Shown here piece by piece: positions 31,912-40,733 of a stretch of DNA of 49,276 nucleotides; the stretch's first letter is position 1; each line of letters begins with the position of its first letter. Source of the stretch: JAKAWW01 sp049966775 (GTDB taxonomy: Archaea > Micrarchaeota > Micrarchaeia > Micrarchaeales > Micrarchaeaceae); assembly GCA_049966775.1 (NCBI GenBank), contig JBMFTZ010000002.1, positions 1 to 49,276 on the forward strand, written 5' to 3'. The notes beneath the pieces were generated by a model that saw only the letters and a program-made list of their open reading frames with translations, was not told the origin of the DNA and did no database searches. The position numbers and the translations under genes are program-made.

Positions 31912-33378
31912 ATGGTACTAGAATTCATGGATCGCATATCCAAGTATATACCATCGATAAAGGCGCCGGCGAGGCCGCTCTCACTAAGAGAGAAGATGAA
32001 GTGGACCGCGGTAGTGCTCGCTATATACTTTGTACTTTATAACACATACGCGATAGGCGTGAGCCCTTCTGCTGTCACGCAGCCGTATCTTCAGCTTATA
32101 AGCATAATATTTGCTGCGCGCATAGGCAGCCTTATAACAGTAGGCATAGGGCCGATAGTGCTTGCAAGCATTGTGCTGCAGCTCATTGCAGGCTCGGGCT
32201 TGCTTAAGATCGATTTTAACGATACGGTGCAGAAGGCGAGGTTCCAGAGCTTGCAAAAGCTCTCAGCGATAGTGCTGGCCCTCGGCGAGGCTTTCATATT
32301 TGTGTCTACCGGGTACATTCCGATAAGTGCGCCTTCCGCATACGGTCTGGTTGTGCTCCAGATAGCGATAGGCGCAATCATAATAGTTTACCTTGACGAA
32401 ACGATGTCAAAGTACGGTATCACTTCTGGAATAAACCTGTTTATAGCGAGCGGCGTGTCGTTTGCAATTGTTGCCGGAACGTTCAGCATACTAGTACCGG
32501 AAGCGGCACAGGCTATAGCTAGCGGCGGCGCATCAGCACTCTCTTCCGCTGTGCTGGCCTTTGGCCCGCTGATATTCGCCATACTAGTATTCCTCATAAG
32601 CATCTATGTATATGAGATGAAGGTGGAGCTGCCCCTAGCTTTCGAGCAATTCCGCGGAGTGGGGGGCAGGCTGCCGCTGCCGTTCCTCTATGTGAGCGTT
32701 CTTCCGGTCATACTTGCCTCTTCCCTAGAGCTCAGTTTAACAGTATGGTTCCGGTTCCTCGCGGGCGTCAAGGGCTCTCTCGCCAACCTCGCCAGGTTTA
32801 TAGCCTATTACCAGCCTGTTGCTACAACCACAGGCACAACATTGCAGCTGAACGGCGGTCTAACGTACCTTATATCACCATCGTTTCCACTGCCGTATTC
32901 TGCTAACTATGGGGGCATAGGCGGCTATGGCACATACTTCACATACCTTGCCACGCATACTACGGATCTGTTCTTGCCGTGGGGGGGAATGGTGCTTGTA
33001 CCGGAATGGATCCATGTTATCGTGTACACAGTTGTGCTGGTACTGCTCTGCATAGTGTTCGGCAAGTTCTGGATAGAGCTTACGGGGCAGAGCCCTAAGA
33101 ACCTGGCAGAGCAGCTTGGAGGCCAGGGCTGGCAGATACCTGGATTCAGGCGCGATCCGCGCATAGTGGAGAGCATACTCAACAAGTATATACCGACTCT
33201 TACCGTGCTGGGCAGTGTATTCGTCGGACTGCTAGCTGCGCTCGCCACGCTCACCGGAGCGATAGGCACGGGAATGGGCATACTGCTTACAGTTGGCATA
33301 ATATACATGCTCTACCAGCAGCTTCAGCAGGAGCGGCTCATGGAGACATACCCGCTGCTTGAAAAGGTAATCAAATAG
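31912..33378 (+). CDS. secY: Protein translocase subunit SecY
   Basis: This forms the protein-conducting channel of the membrane. The 488-residue protein has ten hydrophobic segments, the TYAIGVSP region of helix 1, GIGPIVLASIVLQLIAGSGL of the plug side, and the cytoplasmic loop FEQFRGVGGRLPLPFLYVSV. The C-terminal segment includes VESILNKYIPTLTVLGSVFV, as in archaeal SecY. It is outside the usual ribosomal-protein spc operon and instead follows the V4R gene. SecE and SecG are not in this window. Confidence 0.97.
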   Translation: MVLEFMDRISKYIPSIKAPARPLSLREKMKWTAVVLAIYFVLYNTYAIGVSPSAVTQPYLQLISIIFAARIGSLITVGIGPIVLASIVLQLIAGSGLLKIDFNDTVQKARFQSLQKLSAIVLALGEAFIFVSTGYIPISAPSAYGLVVLQIAIGAIIIVYLDETMSKYGITSGINLFIASGVSFAIVAGTFSILVPEAAQAIASGGASALSSAVLAFGPLIFAILVFLISIYVYEMKVELPLAFEQFRGVGGRLPLPFLYVSVLPVILASSLELSLTVWFRFLAGVKGSLANLARFIAYYQPVATTTGTTLQLNGGLTYLISPSFPLPYSANYGGIGGYGTYFTYLATHTTDLFLPWGGMVLVPEWIHVIVYTVVLVLLCIVFGKFWIELTGQSPKNLAEQLGGQGWQIPGFRRDPRIVESILNKYIPTLTVLGSVFVGLLAALATLTGAIGTGMGILLTVGIIYMLYQQLQQERLMETYPLLEKVIK

Positions 33379-33506
33379 CAGTCATATACAGCATATCCAC
33401 ATAATTGTGCTGTGCAAAAGCAGGAAGTACATCTGCATGCTTGGAATGCACACTGCTCCCAAAAAATGATGCGCCACCATGCAACTTCAGCAAATATCAC
33501 ATACGG

Positions 33507-34256
33507 CTATGTTTGCCTTGAGAGTGTAATATTCCTTGTTATGTGTAAGGTGATAGGGTAGCTATTTTGATTGATGAACACAATGGTATAGTTGCCTGGC
33601 GCGACAGTGACCGAAAATGACCCGCTAGCGGAATTTGGCAACTGCCATATTGCCAAAACGCCGGCAAATCCGGACGCCTTTGCAACATCAAACGCAGACT
33701 GGTTCAAAACGTAAGCCCAGATGGGCCCGCTGGCCACGTAACTGCCCGAAAGTATGTTATTCCCATACGAGACGAACGCAAGATAGTAGTAATCTTCAGA
33801 AGGGATTGTCTCTGGCACGCCCGTATTGAATAGAACGGTATTGCGGGCGTATGCGGCAGCACCAATAAGGACCGCTATCAGCAAAACCGCTATTGCAAAC
33901 GGGACAATCCAGTTGAAAAGGCGGGCGCGCTTTTCCATTATGTAAAGGAGGATGCCGCCCAGGATAAACCCGAATAAAGCGGCAGTTGAAAACACAAAGA
34001 GATTGTACCGTTTCACGCCCTTAAACTTTATGGTGTTCTGGGCGTATGCGAGCAGCGCGAGCAGCACTACCAGTATGATGAATGAGATTAGAGCAAGTGA
34101 TAGGAAGATCGATGCCAGTATAATACCAAGAATACCCCCTAAGATAAATGCCCGGTTAAAGCCTGGAATTTTTGTGAAATCGAGGCGTATTTTCGCGCTT
34201 TTGGCGCCAGCTTCCTGCGGCCTGGTTTTTGCAACTGTGTGCTCTGCCTCTGCCAT
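33507..34256 (-). CDS. Membrane protein with extracellular domain
   Basis: The 249-residue protein has an N-terminal cytoplasmic stretch, then about four membrane helices (ILGGILGIILASIFLSLALI, IILVVLLALLAYA, FVFSTAALFGFILGGILLYI, WIVPFAIAVLLIAVLIGAAA). A C-terminal beta-rich extracellular domain contains SFSVTVAPGNYTIVFIN. It converges with secY across a 128-base gap in which I see nothing clear. Family not recognised. Confidence 0.7.
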   Translation of the reverse strand: MAEAEHTVAKTRPQEAGAKSAKIRLDFTKIPGFNRAFILGGILGIILASIFLSLALISFIILVVLLALLAYAQNTIKFKGVKRYNLFVFSTAALFGFILGGILLYIMEKRARLFNWIVPFAIAVLLIAVLIGAAAYARNTVLFNTGVPETIPSEDYYYLAFVSYGNNILSGSYVASGPIWAYVLNQSAFDVAKASGFAGVLAIWQLPNSASGSFSVTVAPGNYTIVFINQNSYPITLHITRNITLSRQT

Positions 34257-34422
34257 TTTGCCACGCCCATTATACAGGTATAGTCTACCGCAAAATAGTT
34301 ATAGCTAACCAAGCGCGCCTATTGTTACGCGGCGCAGACACTACATACTATGCATCATCCAGAGCGCCAGGAACGCATTTGATGCAACACAGGGTGCTTC
34401 GCACTATACAGAAGCGCAAAGG

Positions 34423-34431
34423 TATTATAAA
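34423..34431 (+). promoter_or_regulatory. TATA box of the glycosyltransferase gene
   Basis: TATTATAAA lies 23-31 bases before the ATG at 34454, predicting a leaderless transcript. Confidence 0.55.
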
Positions 34432-34453
34432 TGTTAATACTTATTTTTGAGTG

Positions 34454-35590
34454 ATGAAGCTTATAATCGCGCAGGCAAACCTCACACTGAAGGGCGGGGC
34501 CGAGAGAGTCGTGCTGAAGATTGCACAGCACTACAAGGCAAAGATTTATACTGCGGAATATGCGAAAGATAACACCTTCAGTGAGTTCAGGAACCTTGAC
34601 GTTGAAGTTATAGGCAAGAGCGCGCTTTCCAAGCTATTGCCATATGGCAGGGCCACGCAGGGGCTAAATTATGGCCTCTCCTTCTACGGGCTCAAGATAA
34701 ACGAGGATTATGATGTGGTCAACGCGCACATAGCACCTAGCCACTGGATAAGGAACAGGAATGACAGGGTGTTATGGTACTGCCACACGCCGCTGAGAGA
34801 CGTCTACGATCTTTATGATTACAGGCTCTCATTGAAAAAGGGTTACCAAAAGCCAGTGTATGCGATTGGTGCAGGCGTTGTGCGGGTCATGGACAAGAGC
34901 ATTGTGAAAAAGATTGATTATATAGTTGCGAACAGCAGGAACACAAAGGCGAGGATAGAAAAGTATTACAATAGGCATGATGCCATGGTCTTGGGTGGCG
35001 GCGTGGATTACGAGAGATTCGGTAGCAATGGCGATGAAAAGTATTTCTTTTACCCGTCGCGCATATCACCCAATAAAAGGCAGGAATATGCGATGAGAGC
35101 TTTCGAGATATTCAAGAGCAGGGTGAAGGGCTACAGGCTTGTGATCGCCGGGGACGTCTCAAAGGACAAGTTCTACTACGATTACTATCTGTACATAAAA
35201 GGACTTGCAAGCAAGATCGGCGACATAGACATCGTTCCTGGCGCTTCGGACAGCAAGCTCAAGGAATTATATTCGAAATCCACTGCCGTTTTATTTACTG
35301 CAATTAATGAGGATTACGGGCTCGTGCCGCTTGAGGCAATGGCGAGCCGTAAGCCCATCATATCGGTAAACGAGGGGGGGCCGAGGGACACCATAGTAAA
35401 CGGAAAAACAGGCTATCTTGTCAATAGCATGGAGGAGATGGCAGCACGCATGGAGCAAGTAGCTGAGAACCCACAGCTCGCTTCAGAGCTCGGCAGAAAT
35501 GGCAGGAGAAGGGTTGTATATATATATTCGTGGAAGCACTTCTTCACACAGTATGATAAAATACTCAAAAAGGTGGCGTCAAGCGCCTGA
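34454..35590 (+). CDS. Family 4 glycosyltransferase
   Basis: This is a predicted GT-B fold sugar transferase for cell-surface glycans. The 378-residue protein has an N-terminal Rossmann domain with ANLTLKGGAERVVLKIA and the acceptor-side block LWYCHTPLRDVYDLYDYRL. The C-terminal donor-binding domain has YPSRISPNKRQ and the EX7E-type signature NEDYGLVPLEAMASRKPIIS. The ATG at 34454 is favoured over the GTG one codon earlier. Its end overlaps the convergent TBP-repeat gene by 12 bases. Confidence 0.93.
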   Translation: MKLIIAQANLTLKGGAERVVLKIAQHYKAKIYTAEYAKDNTFSEFRNLDVEVIGKSALSKLLPYGRATQGLNYGLSFYGLKINEDYDVVNAHIAPSHWIRNRNDRVLWYCHTPLRDVYDLYDYRLSLKKGYQKPVYAIGAGVVRVMDKSIVKKIDYIVANSRNTKARIEKYYNRHDAMVLGGGVDYERFGSNGDEKYFFYPSRISPNKRQEYAMRAFEIFKSRVKGYRLVIAGDVSKDKFYYDYYLYIKGLASKIGDIDIVPGASDSKLKELYSKSTAVLFTAINEDYGLVPLEAMASRKPIISVNEGGPRDTIVNGKTGYLVNSMEEMAARMEQVAENPQLASELGRNGRRRVVYIYSWKHFFTQYDKILKKVASSA

Positions 35591-35878
35591 AGGCGCGGTG
35601 CTATCGCTGGAAGTTGATATGACATATTTCGATATCACTTTTGCCGCGTATTGGAGCACGCGCTTTATGTTCGACTCCGTGCTAGAACCGGTACAGATCA
35701 TCTTCCCGTTCTTGAACAGTATTATTACTGCTTTGGGATCGCTTATCCTGAATATAGCACCAGGAAATTGCTCGGGTTCGTAGTCTACAGCCTTTACCTC
35801 TTTTGACAGCGCATATAGGTCTATTACAGCATGAAGATCCCCGCTGACTACTATATTTTGCACTTTTATCTGCGGCAT
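35579..35878 (-). CDS. Single-repeat TATA-binding protein (one lobe)
   Basis: TBP recognises TATA boxes and normally has two repeats of about 90 residues. This gene encodes 99 residues with just one repeat. QNIVVSGDL near residues 7-15, VDYEPEQFPGAIFRI (31-45) and AVIILFKNGKMICTG (50-64) include both DNA-intercalating Phe positions (F38, F55), Asn8 and Thr63. A short Ser/Asp tail ends the protein. I read all three upstream frames to the next gene and found no second repeat. The ATG at 35878 is the first good start in frame. A longer frame to 36055 crosses the promoter. It could act as a homodimer or with another subunit. Confidence 0.85.
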   Translation of the reverse strand: MPQIKVQNIVVSGDLHAVIDLYALSKEVKAVDYEPEQFPGAIFRISDPKAVIILFKNGKMICTGSSTESNIKRVLQYAAKVISKYVISTSSDSTAPSGA

Positions 35879-36003
35879 TCCTATATGTGTCTTCGCGCTG
35901 CCATGAGCATTTTCCGCTATCCAATCACCATCGAAGCATCGCCCTCGCAAAGGTGCTCGGTTTCGCCCAAGCGACGGCAGATTGAAGATATATGGGACAA
36001 AAG

Positions 36004-36022
36004 GTATATATATGTTTATAAA
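36004..36022 (-). promoter_or_regulatory. TATA region of the TBP-repeat gene
   Basis: On the minus strand TTTATAAACATATATATACC contains two overlapping TATA-like boxes about 130-145 bases before the ATG, giving a leader of roughly 100 bases. The next 14 bases resemble the region downstream of the TATA box of the adjacent membrane-protein gene at 36500-36475. Confidence 0.5.
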
Positions 36023-36107
36023 TCGCCCAAGAGGAATTGCTGGTACCAGCTGCACTACGCAAAAGGGCCGCTGGTTCCAAATTACGAGAGATAAGCAGAA
36101 GGTATTT

Positions 36108-36416
36108 TCAACTAGCCAGCTTCTTCGCGTAGTCCCCTATTCCGGGCACCATGACGTCTGTGCCCTTATACGCCATGTACCCTATATACATGCCGTACGC
36201 CCATATTAGGAAAACTATCACCGGGCCGGCTACCGGGATAAACCCCAATATGAAAGCGATTACCCCAAGAATTATCGCCTGTGCAGCGTGCGTCTTAAGC
36301 CTCCTGCTCGAGCCTGCTATAAAGAACACCACAAGCCCTGAAAGCCATAAAAATAGGTAGTTTACTATGTAGATACCATTATCTCTGCTGCTATTATTTT
36401 GGATATTGCTTGCCAT
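36108..36416 (-). CDS. Small membrane protein, DUF4870-like
   Basis: The 102-residue protein has three hydrophobic segments (IVNYLFLWLSGLVVFFIAG, QAIILGVIAFILGFIPVAGP, VIVFLIWAYGMYIGYMAY) and the pattern KTHAAQAIILG seen in small three-helix membrane proteins of the DUF4870/TIC20-like kind. TATA-like CGTATAAATACC lies about 80 bases upstream. It is encoded just upstream of the TBP-repeat gene on the same strand, with a separate promoter for each. Confidence 0.68.
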   Translation of the reverse strand: MASNIQNNSSRDNGIYIVNYLFLWLSGLVVFFIAGSSRRLKTHAAQAIILGVIAFILGFIPVAGPVIVFLIWAYGMYIGYMAYKGTDVMVPGIGDYAKKLAS

Positions 36417-36813
36417 GCGCTCATCAATTATTGCATTCTCACATCTGCAAGCGATGCGAGCTTCAATGGATATAGGATAAAAAGGTATTTATACGTTTAC
36501 AAAAAAAGACGCCATACTGCAATTCGCTTCAAGCATGCTCAGGTAAATGCGGCGGGAAATCCCGCACTATTTAGAGGCGGAATGAAAGCGAACCACTGTT
36601 GTATGAAGTAAGATGACAATAAGCATGTATAATATTATGTTCATATATTAGTATGCCAAAATGATATGTGCATCTGAAACCAGTGTACATTTCATTGGTT
36701 ACCATTTCGTCCAAGATAAAAACACTTGCAATAAAGAAAAGGCATGATATTGATTGCATGAATGCAGAGGAAGCCCACACCGTTTACATGAGGGGAATGT
36801 CACATAGCTTACA
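36417..36813. other. 397-bp intergenic region
   Basis: The left part holds the promoter of the minus-strand membrane protein (TATA-like around 36491-36500). A small GC hairpin GCGGGAAATCCCGC lies at about 36551-36564 with no gene attached. The rest is AT-rich. I see no convincing ORF, tRNA or repeat array. Confidence 0.5.
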
Positions 36814-36821
36814 TATATAAA
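36814..36821 (+). promoter_or_regulatory. TATA box of the geranylgeranyl reductase-like gene
   Basis: TATATAAA lies so that transcription should begin near 36842, at the ATG at 36840. This predicts a leaderless message and argues against the GTG at 36822. Confidence 0.6.
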
Positions 36822-36839
36822 GTGATTGAGGGCAAGCAG

Positions 36840-37931
36840 ATGAGGGTTATAATAGTTGGTGCTGGCATAGCCGGTCTCGCACTTGCGGATGAGCTCGCAA
36901 ACATGGGCATACGCGCAGAGGTGTATGATAAAAAGGAGAGCATCACATACGGTGCCGAAAAGGCATCGGGGGTGCTGTCGATCGACGGGCTGAGGGCATC
37001 AGGCCTTCCTTATGCAAATGCGGTATTAAACACGCTTGACGGGGCGGTGCTCTATGCGGGATCGCAAAAGCTTACCATAGAGTCGAGAACTCCGAAGGCA
37101 TATGTCATAGACAGGGCAAGGCTGCTGCTAGACACGTATGAGAAGGCAGCCAGTGACGGTGCGGTGATTACTCTTGGAAAAAGCGTAAGCCGTAGCGAGC
37201 TTTTGGCATATGCAAGCTCCGGCAACATCGTGGTCGGAGCCGACGGGGCTGTTTCACACACAGCAAGCGCCTTCGGCTTCCCTGCTATAAAGGAGTTTGC
37301 ACTCACCTACAAAGCGGTATATGAAAGAGCACAGGCACCGCTTGACGACAAGGTGGAGCTTGTCTTCTCTGAAGCAACTCCGGGCTTCTTCGGGTGGATC
37401 GTGCCGTACGGCAAAGGTATGATCGAAGTGGGCGTTGGCGTAAGTACCAAGGCAAAGCGAAACAGCCGCAAGGCGTTTGATGACTTTTCGATGAGCAGCA
37501 TCGTGCAGGCACACGCCGCGCGTGCAAAGCGTGCTAGCGGCTACGCCAGCATGATACCGCTGTCGGCAAGGAGCACTACGGTAAAGGGCAACGTGGCGCT
37601 CGTGGGCGATGCCGCAGGCCAGGTCAAAGCGACTACAGGTGGGGGCATAATATTTGGAGTTGCGTGCGCCAAGATGCTTGCAAAAGCGATAAGCGACACA
37701 GTAAGCAACGGCGTGCCGCTTGAAGCTTACGAGCGGATGTGGAGGAAAGCGTACGGCCGGGATCTCAAGTTGCACGCGCTTGCGCACAGATATTATTTGT
37801 TGCTGGGCGCTAAGAATTTTGAGGTGCTGTTCAAGCTTTCAAGGCTGTTTGGTATGGAAGGCTTCCTGGGCAGGTATGGGGACATGGATAGCCCAAGCAA
37901 GATCATAAAGCGCTTTTTCTTAAGGAGATGA
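36840..37931 (+). CDS. Geranylgeranyl reductase-family flavoprotein
   Basis: This is a predicted FAD-dependent enzyme that saturates archaeal isoprenoid lipid chains. The 363-residue protein starts MRVIIVGAGIAGLALADEL, the FAD-binding GxGxxG fold. It has VIDRARLLLDTYE, the VGADGA motif, FGWIVPYGKGMIEVGVGVS, and the second FAD motif NVALVGDAAGQVKATTGGGI. The domain order and length fit digeranylgeranylglycerophospholipid reductase-like proteins. Related monooxygenases are the alternative. It converges with nuoN with a 12-base overlap. Confidence 0.87.
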   Translation: MRVIIVGAGIAGLALADELANMGIRAEVYDKKESITYGAEKASGVLSIDGLRASGLPYANAVLNTLDGAVLYAGSQKLTIESRTPKAYVIDRARLLLDTYEKAASDGAVITLGKSVSRSELLAYASSGNIVVGADGAVSHTASAFGFPAIKEFALTYKAVYERAQAPLDDKVELVFSEATPGFFGWIVPYGKGMIEVGVGVSTKAKRNSRKAFDDFSMSSIVQAHAARAKRASGYASMIPLSARSTTVKGNVALVGDAAGQVKATTGGGIIFGVACAKMLAKAISDTVSNGVPLEAYERMWRKAYGRDLKLHALAHRYYLLLGAKNFEVLFKLSRLFGMEGFLGRYGDMDSPSKIIKRFFLRR

Positions 37932-39317
37932 GCCCAGCCCGAAAAGCGAGCTGCTCGCCAAGCTCGCTGCATGTATCACTGGCTGGGGGTAGATGCCAAG
38001 TACAATTATAACCGCAAGCACGACAATTACTACGGCTACAGCGCCCACGCTTGCAGCAATCCGCCTGTGCTCCCTGTGCGTAAACATCGCGTTTATGAGC
38101 TTGCCGTAATAGTATATAGAAAGGAAGCTGTTTATGATCCCGAGCACGGCGAGCGCAAGCATGTTCGCGCTTATCGCACTTGAGAACAGCAGCAACTTGC
38201 CGTCAAATCCTAGCAATGGTGGTATACCGGCCATTGACAGCATGATGAGCGTGAACGATACCGCGGCGAACCTGCTCCTTGAAGCCAGCCCGGTGTAATC
38301 GTCAATATTCTTTATGTTGCTCGCTTCCAGCCACATGATCAGCGCAAATGCGCCTATAATCATGAAGGCGTGCGCTATTATCTGGACTATGCTTGCCTCA
38401 ATGCCGTATTGCGTGGCGGCAGCTATGCCTATCATTATGTAGCCTGCTTGCGATATGGAGGAATATGCAAAAAGCCTGCGCACTTTTCTCTGTGCCATTG
38501 CCGCAAAGTTTCCGTAGAACATCGTAAGCACTGAGAGCACGGCAAGCAGAGGGGAGTATATCGCGTGAGAGCTTGCAAAGAATACAAAAAGCACCTCTAT
38601 CAGTACAACGAAGGCAAGCTTCTTCCCTATTCCGGCGATCATTGCGGTGACGTTGGCGCTCGCGCCTTCGTAGACGTCAGGCACCCAAAGATTGAATGGA
38701 AACATCGCAGTATCGAACGACATCGCTGCGATGAAGAGCACAAGGGCGAGCACTAGCAGAGAACTGCCGATCGCCTGGGCGGTAGAAGCTGGGGAAAGCA
38801 GCATGCTCCCGTTATAGGGCAGCATAAGCGCGAGCGCCGCAGAGAAGAGTGCAATTGAAGTTGCGCTAAGCACGAAGAACTTCACGGCAGCCTCGATATG
38901 CTGCCTACCCGATATTATTATCAGAAACGTGACCATCACAGAGAACAGCTCGAACCCCATGAATATCGCGATAAGGCTTGTGGAAGACGGCACCACAAGC
39001 AGGGCGAAGAACGCAAACACGATGAGCAGCTGCATGCTTGGGAAGTTGCTGCTGCCATAGGATAGCACCTCTATAAGCATCATTAGAACAGCAAAAAGGG
39101 ATACAAAAACCATCGAGAACGGATAGATGCGGATTACCCCAAGGATCGTGTAGTTGGCGCTGCCGGCGAAGAGCAATATAGAAGCTATTACGATTATTGC
39201 AAGCAGCACCAGCGCTGCTATGATAGCGAAGCGCTTGCTCCTTGCTGCTGCTGAAACTATCCCCGCTATCGCAAGCAGGGCAACCGCAGCAAGCAACACT
39301 AAAGGTATAGTATACAT
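37920..39317 (-). CDS. nuoN: Complex I subunit NuoN
   Basis: This is an antiporter-like proton-pumping subunit of NADH-quinone oxidoreductase-type complex I. The 465-residue protein has about 14 hydrophobic helices, with the conserved Glu in FMGFELFSVMVTFLI and the PFNLWVPDVYEGASANVTAM block with its lysine-rich neighbour GKKLAFVVL. The ATG at 39317 follows GGTGG and is preferred over the TTG at 39326. It is the last gene of the operon. Confidence 0.94.
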   Translation of the reverse strand: MYTIPLVLLAAVALLAIAGIVSAAARSKRFAIIAALVLLAIIVIASILLFAGSANYTILGVIRIYPFSMVFVSLFAVLMMLIEVLSYGSSNFPSMQLLIVFAFFALLVVPSSTSLIAIFMGFELFSVMVTFLIIISGRQHIEAAVKFFVLSATSIALFSAALALMLPYNGSMLLSPASTAQAIGSSLLVLALVLFIAAMSFDTAMFPFNLWVPDVYEGASANVTAMIAGIGKKLAFVVLIEVLFVFFASSHAIYSPLLAVLSVLTMFYGNFAAMAQRKVRRLFAYSSISQAGYIMIGIAAATQYGIEASIVQIIAHAFMIIGAFALIMWLEASNIKNIDDYTGLASRSRFAAVSFTLIMLSMAGIPPLLGFDGKLLLFSSAISANMLALAVLGIINSFLSIYYYGKLINAMFTHREHRRIAASVGAVAVVIVVLAVIIVLGIYPQPVIHAASLASSSLFGLGSSP

Positions 39318-39326
39318 AGCCACCAA

Positions 39327-40733
39327 CTAATGCACCATGCTTAACAACGCAATCGGCAAAACGCCGAACAGGAATATAAACGCTATGAGGATTCCATAGC
39401 CGATCTTCTGGCTTGAGCCTATGTATGCGACATTTTCACTGCGGCTCCTGCTGGATAATACAGACTTGTTGAGCATATAGTACATGTATGACACCATGAA
39501 TATTATCGCAAGCAGCGGCGCGAGGCCGTAGAGCGAAAACGACTTGTAGGCTCCTATGAATATTAGTATATCAGCCACAAATCCTGCTGTGAGCGGAAGC
39601 CCTGACAATGCAAACACGCCTGTTACAAGCGAATAGGCGGACGCCTTGGCGCTTGCCACAATGCCCTTGAGCAACCGTATGTCGCGCTCGCCGAATTCGT
39701 GCACGATAGCTCCAGCCACAAGGAACATCAATGCTATTGTCGCTCCCTGCGCAAGCATGCCGTACAAGGCGCCGTATGTACCAAAAACATTGTAGGCACT
39801 TATGCCAAGGGTTATGATGCCCATCTCGACCATTGCGGCATATGCTATGATGCGCTTTATGTCTGCCTGCGCCATCATCACAAGCGCCGCATATATCGAT
39901 GACACTATCGCGATGCCAGCAACATATGCGGAATAATGCGAGGCTATGGGCAGTATCTCAAACATGATGAGAAGCCCGAACGCCCCGAACTTCGACAGTA
40001 TGCCGGCTATCGCCATTGAGCCCTGCGTAGATGCCTCGGCATAAGCGCCAGGAAGCCACGAATGGAACGGGAATAGCGGCATGTTGACCATGAACGCCAG
40101 CAGCATAAAAAAGAATATAAGCCCCTGCGCGGCGGCGGGAATGCTGCCAGATCCAGCTATTATGGCCTGTATGTTGAACGTGTGAAGCGGGGTGTAAAAG
40201 TATATGAGCAGTATAGCAAACAGGAACATCGCGCTGGCAAATATCTCGTATATCAGGAAGGTTATTGACGCCTTCTTGCCGCTCGCCGTGCCGAGCGTAT
40301 TTATCATAAAGAATGCGGTCACCACGCCTATGTCCCAGAATATGAAGAACATGAGGAGGCTGCCCGCTGTGAAAAGGCCCGTGGCCGCTACCTGGAAAAG
40401 CAGCACCAGCGCCGCTGAGAGCTTCGGCTTATCGGCGCTTATGTTCCCGCTTATCGAAACGACAAAAAGCACGACAGAAGCCATCAGCAGCAGCATCAGC
40501 GAAGCCACGCTGAGATAGAGGGAGATGCTTATGCTTGGAACTGCTATGTAAGTGTAGCTCTTTGCAATGAGAATGCTGCCGTGAATGAAGCCTTCAAGCA
40601 GCAAATATGCTGCGCCTAAAAGCATTACGAATGTTGAAATTGCTGCCAACGCGAGCGAATACTTCTTGCTAAGCGCTATCTCCGCTAGCAAGAACGCGAT
40701 TGGAAGAACCAACATCGCGGCCAGTATGTTCAT
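39327..40733 (-). CDS. nuoM: Complex I subunit NuoM
   Basis: This is an antiporter-like pump subunit. The 468-residue protein has the PLFPFHSWLPGAYAEASTQG signature and ILSKFGAFGLL with the conserved lysine, and about 14 hydrophobic segments. It starts in an ATGA overlap with nuoL and is followed immediately by nuoN. Confidence 0.95.
   Translation of the reverse strand: MNILAAMLVLPIAFLLAEIALSKKYSLALAAISTFVMLLGAAYLLLEGFIHGSILIAKSYTYIAVPSISISLYLSVASLMLLLMASVVLFVVSISGNISADKPKLSAALVLLFQVAATGLFTAGSLLMFFIFWDIGVVTAFFMINTLGTASGKKASITFLIYEIFASAMFLFAILLIYFYTPLHTFNIQAIIAGSGSIPAAAQGLIFFFMLLAFMVNMPLFPFHSWLPGAYAEASTQGSMAIAGILSKFGAFGLLIMFEILPIASHYSAYVAGIAIVSSIYAALVMMAQADIKRIIAYAAMVEMGIITLGISAYNVFGTYGALYGMLAQGATIALMFLVAGAIVHEFGERDIRLLKGIVASAKASAYSLVTGVFALSGLPLTAGFVADILIFIGAYKSFSLYGLAPLLAIIFMVSYMYYMLNKSVLSSRSRSENVAYIGSSQKIGYGILIAFIFLFGVLPIALLSMVH

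Noticed and set aside
33379..33506. Possible RNA gene between secY and the convergent membrane protein
   Set aside because: No tRNA-like stems, box C/D or other pattern was found.
35879..36055. N-terminal extension of the TBP-repeat frame to 158 residues
   Set aside because: It would translate the TATA region and shows no TBP-like residues, so it is not the missing first lobe.
36399..36611. Plus-strand ORF ending VNAAGNPALFRGGMKA with hairpin GCGGGAAATCCCGC, resembling the 3' end of an IS605-type tnpB
   Set aside because: Only the last dozen residues look suggestive, no zinc-ribbon or RuvC residues are present upstream, and no element ends were found. Too weak to call.
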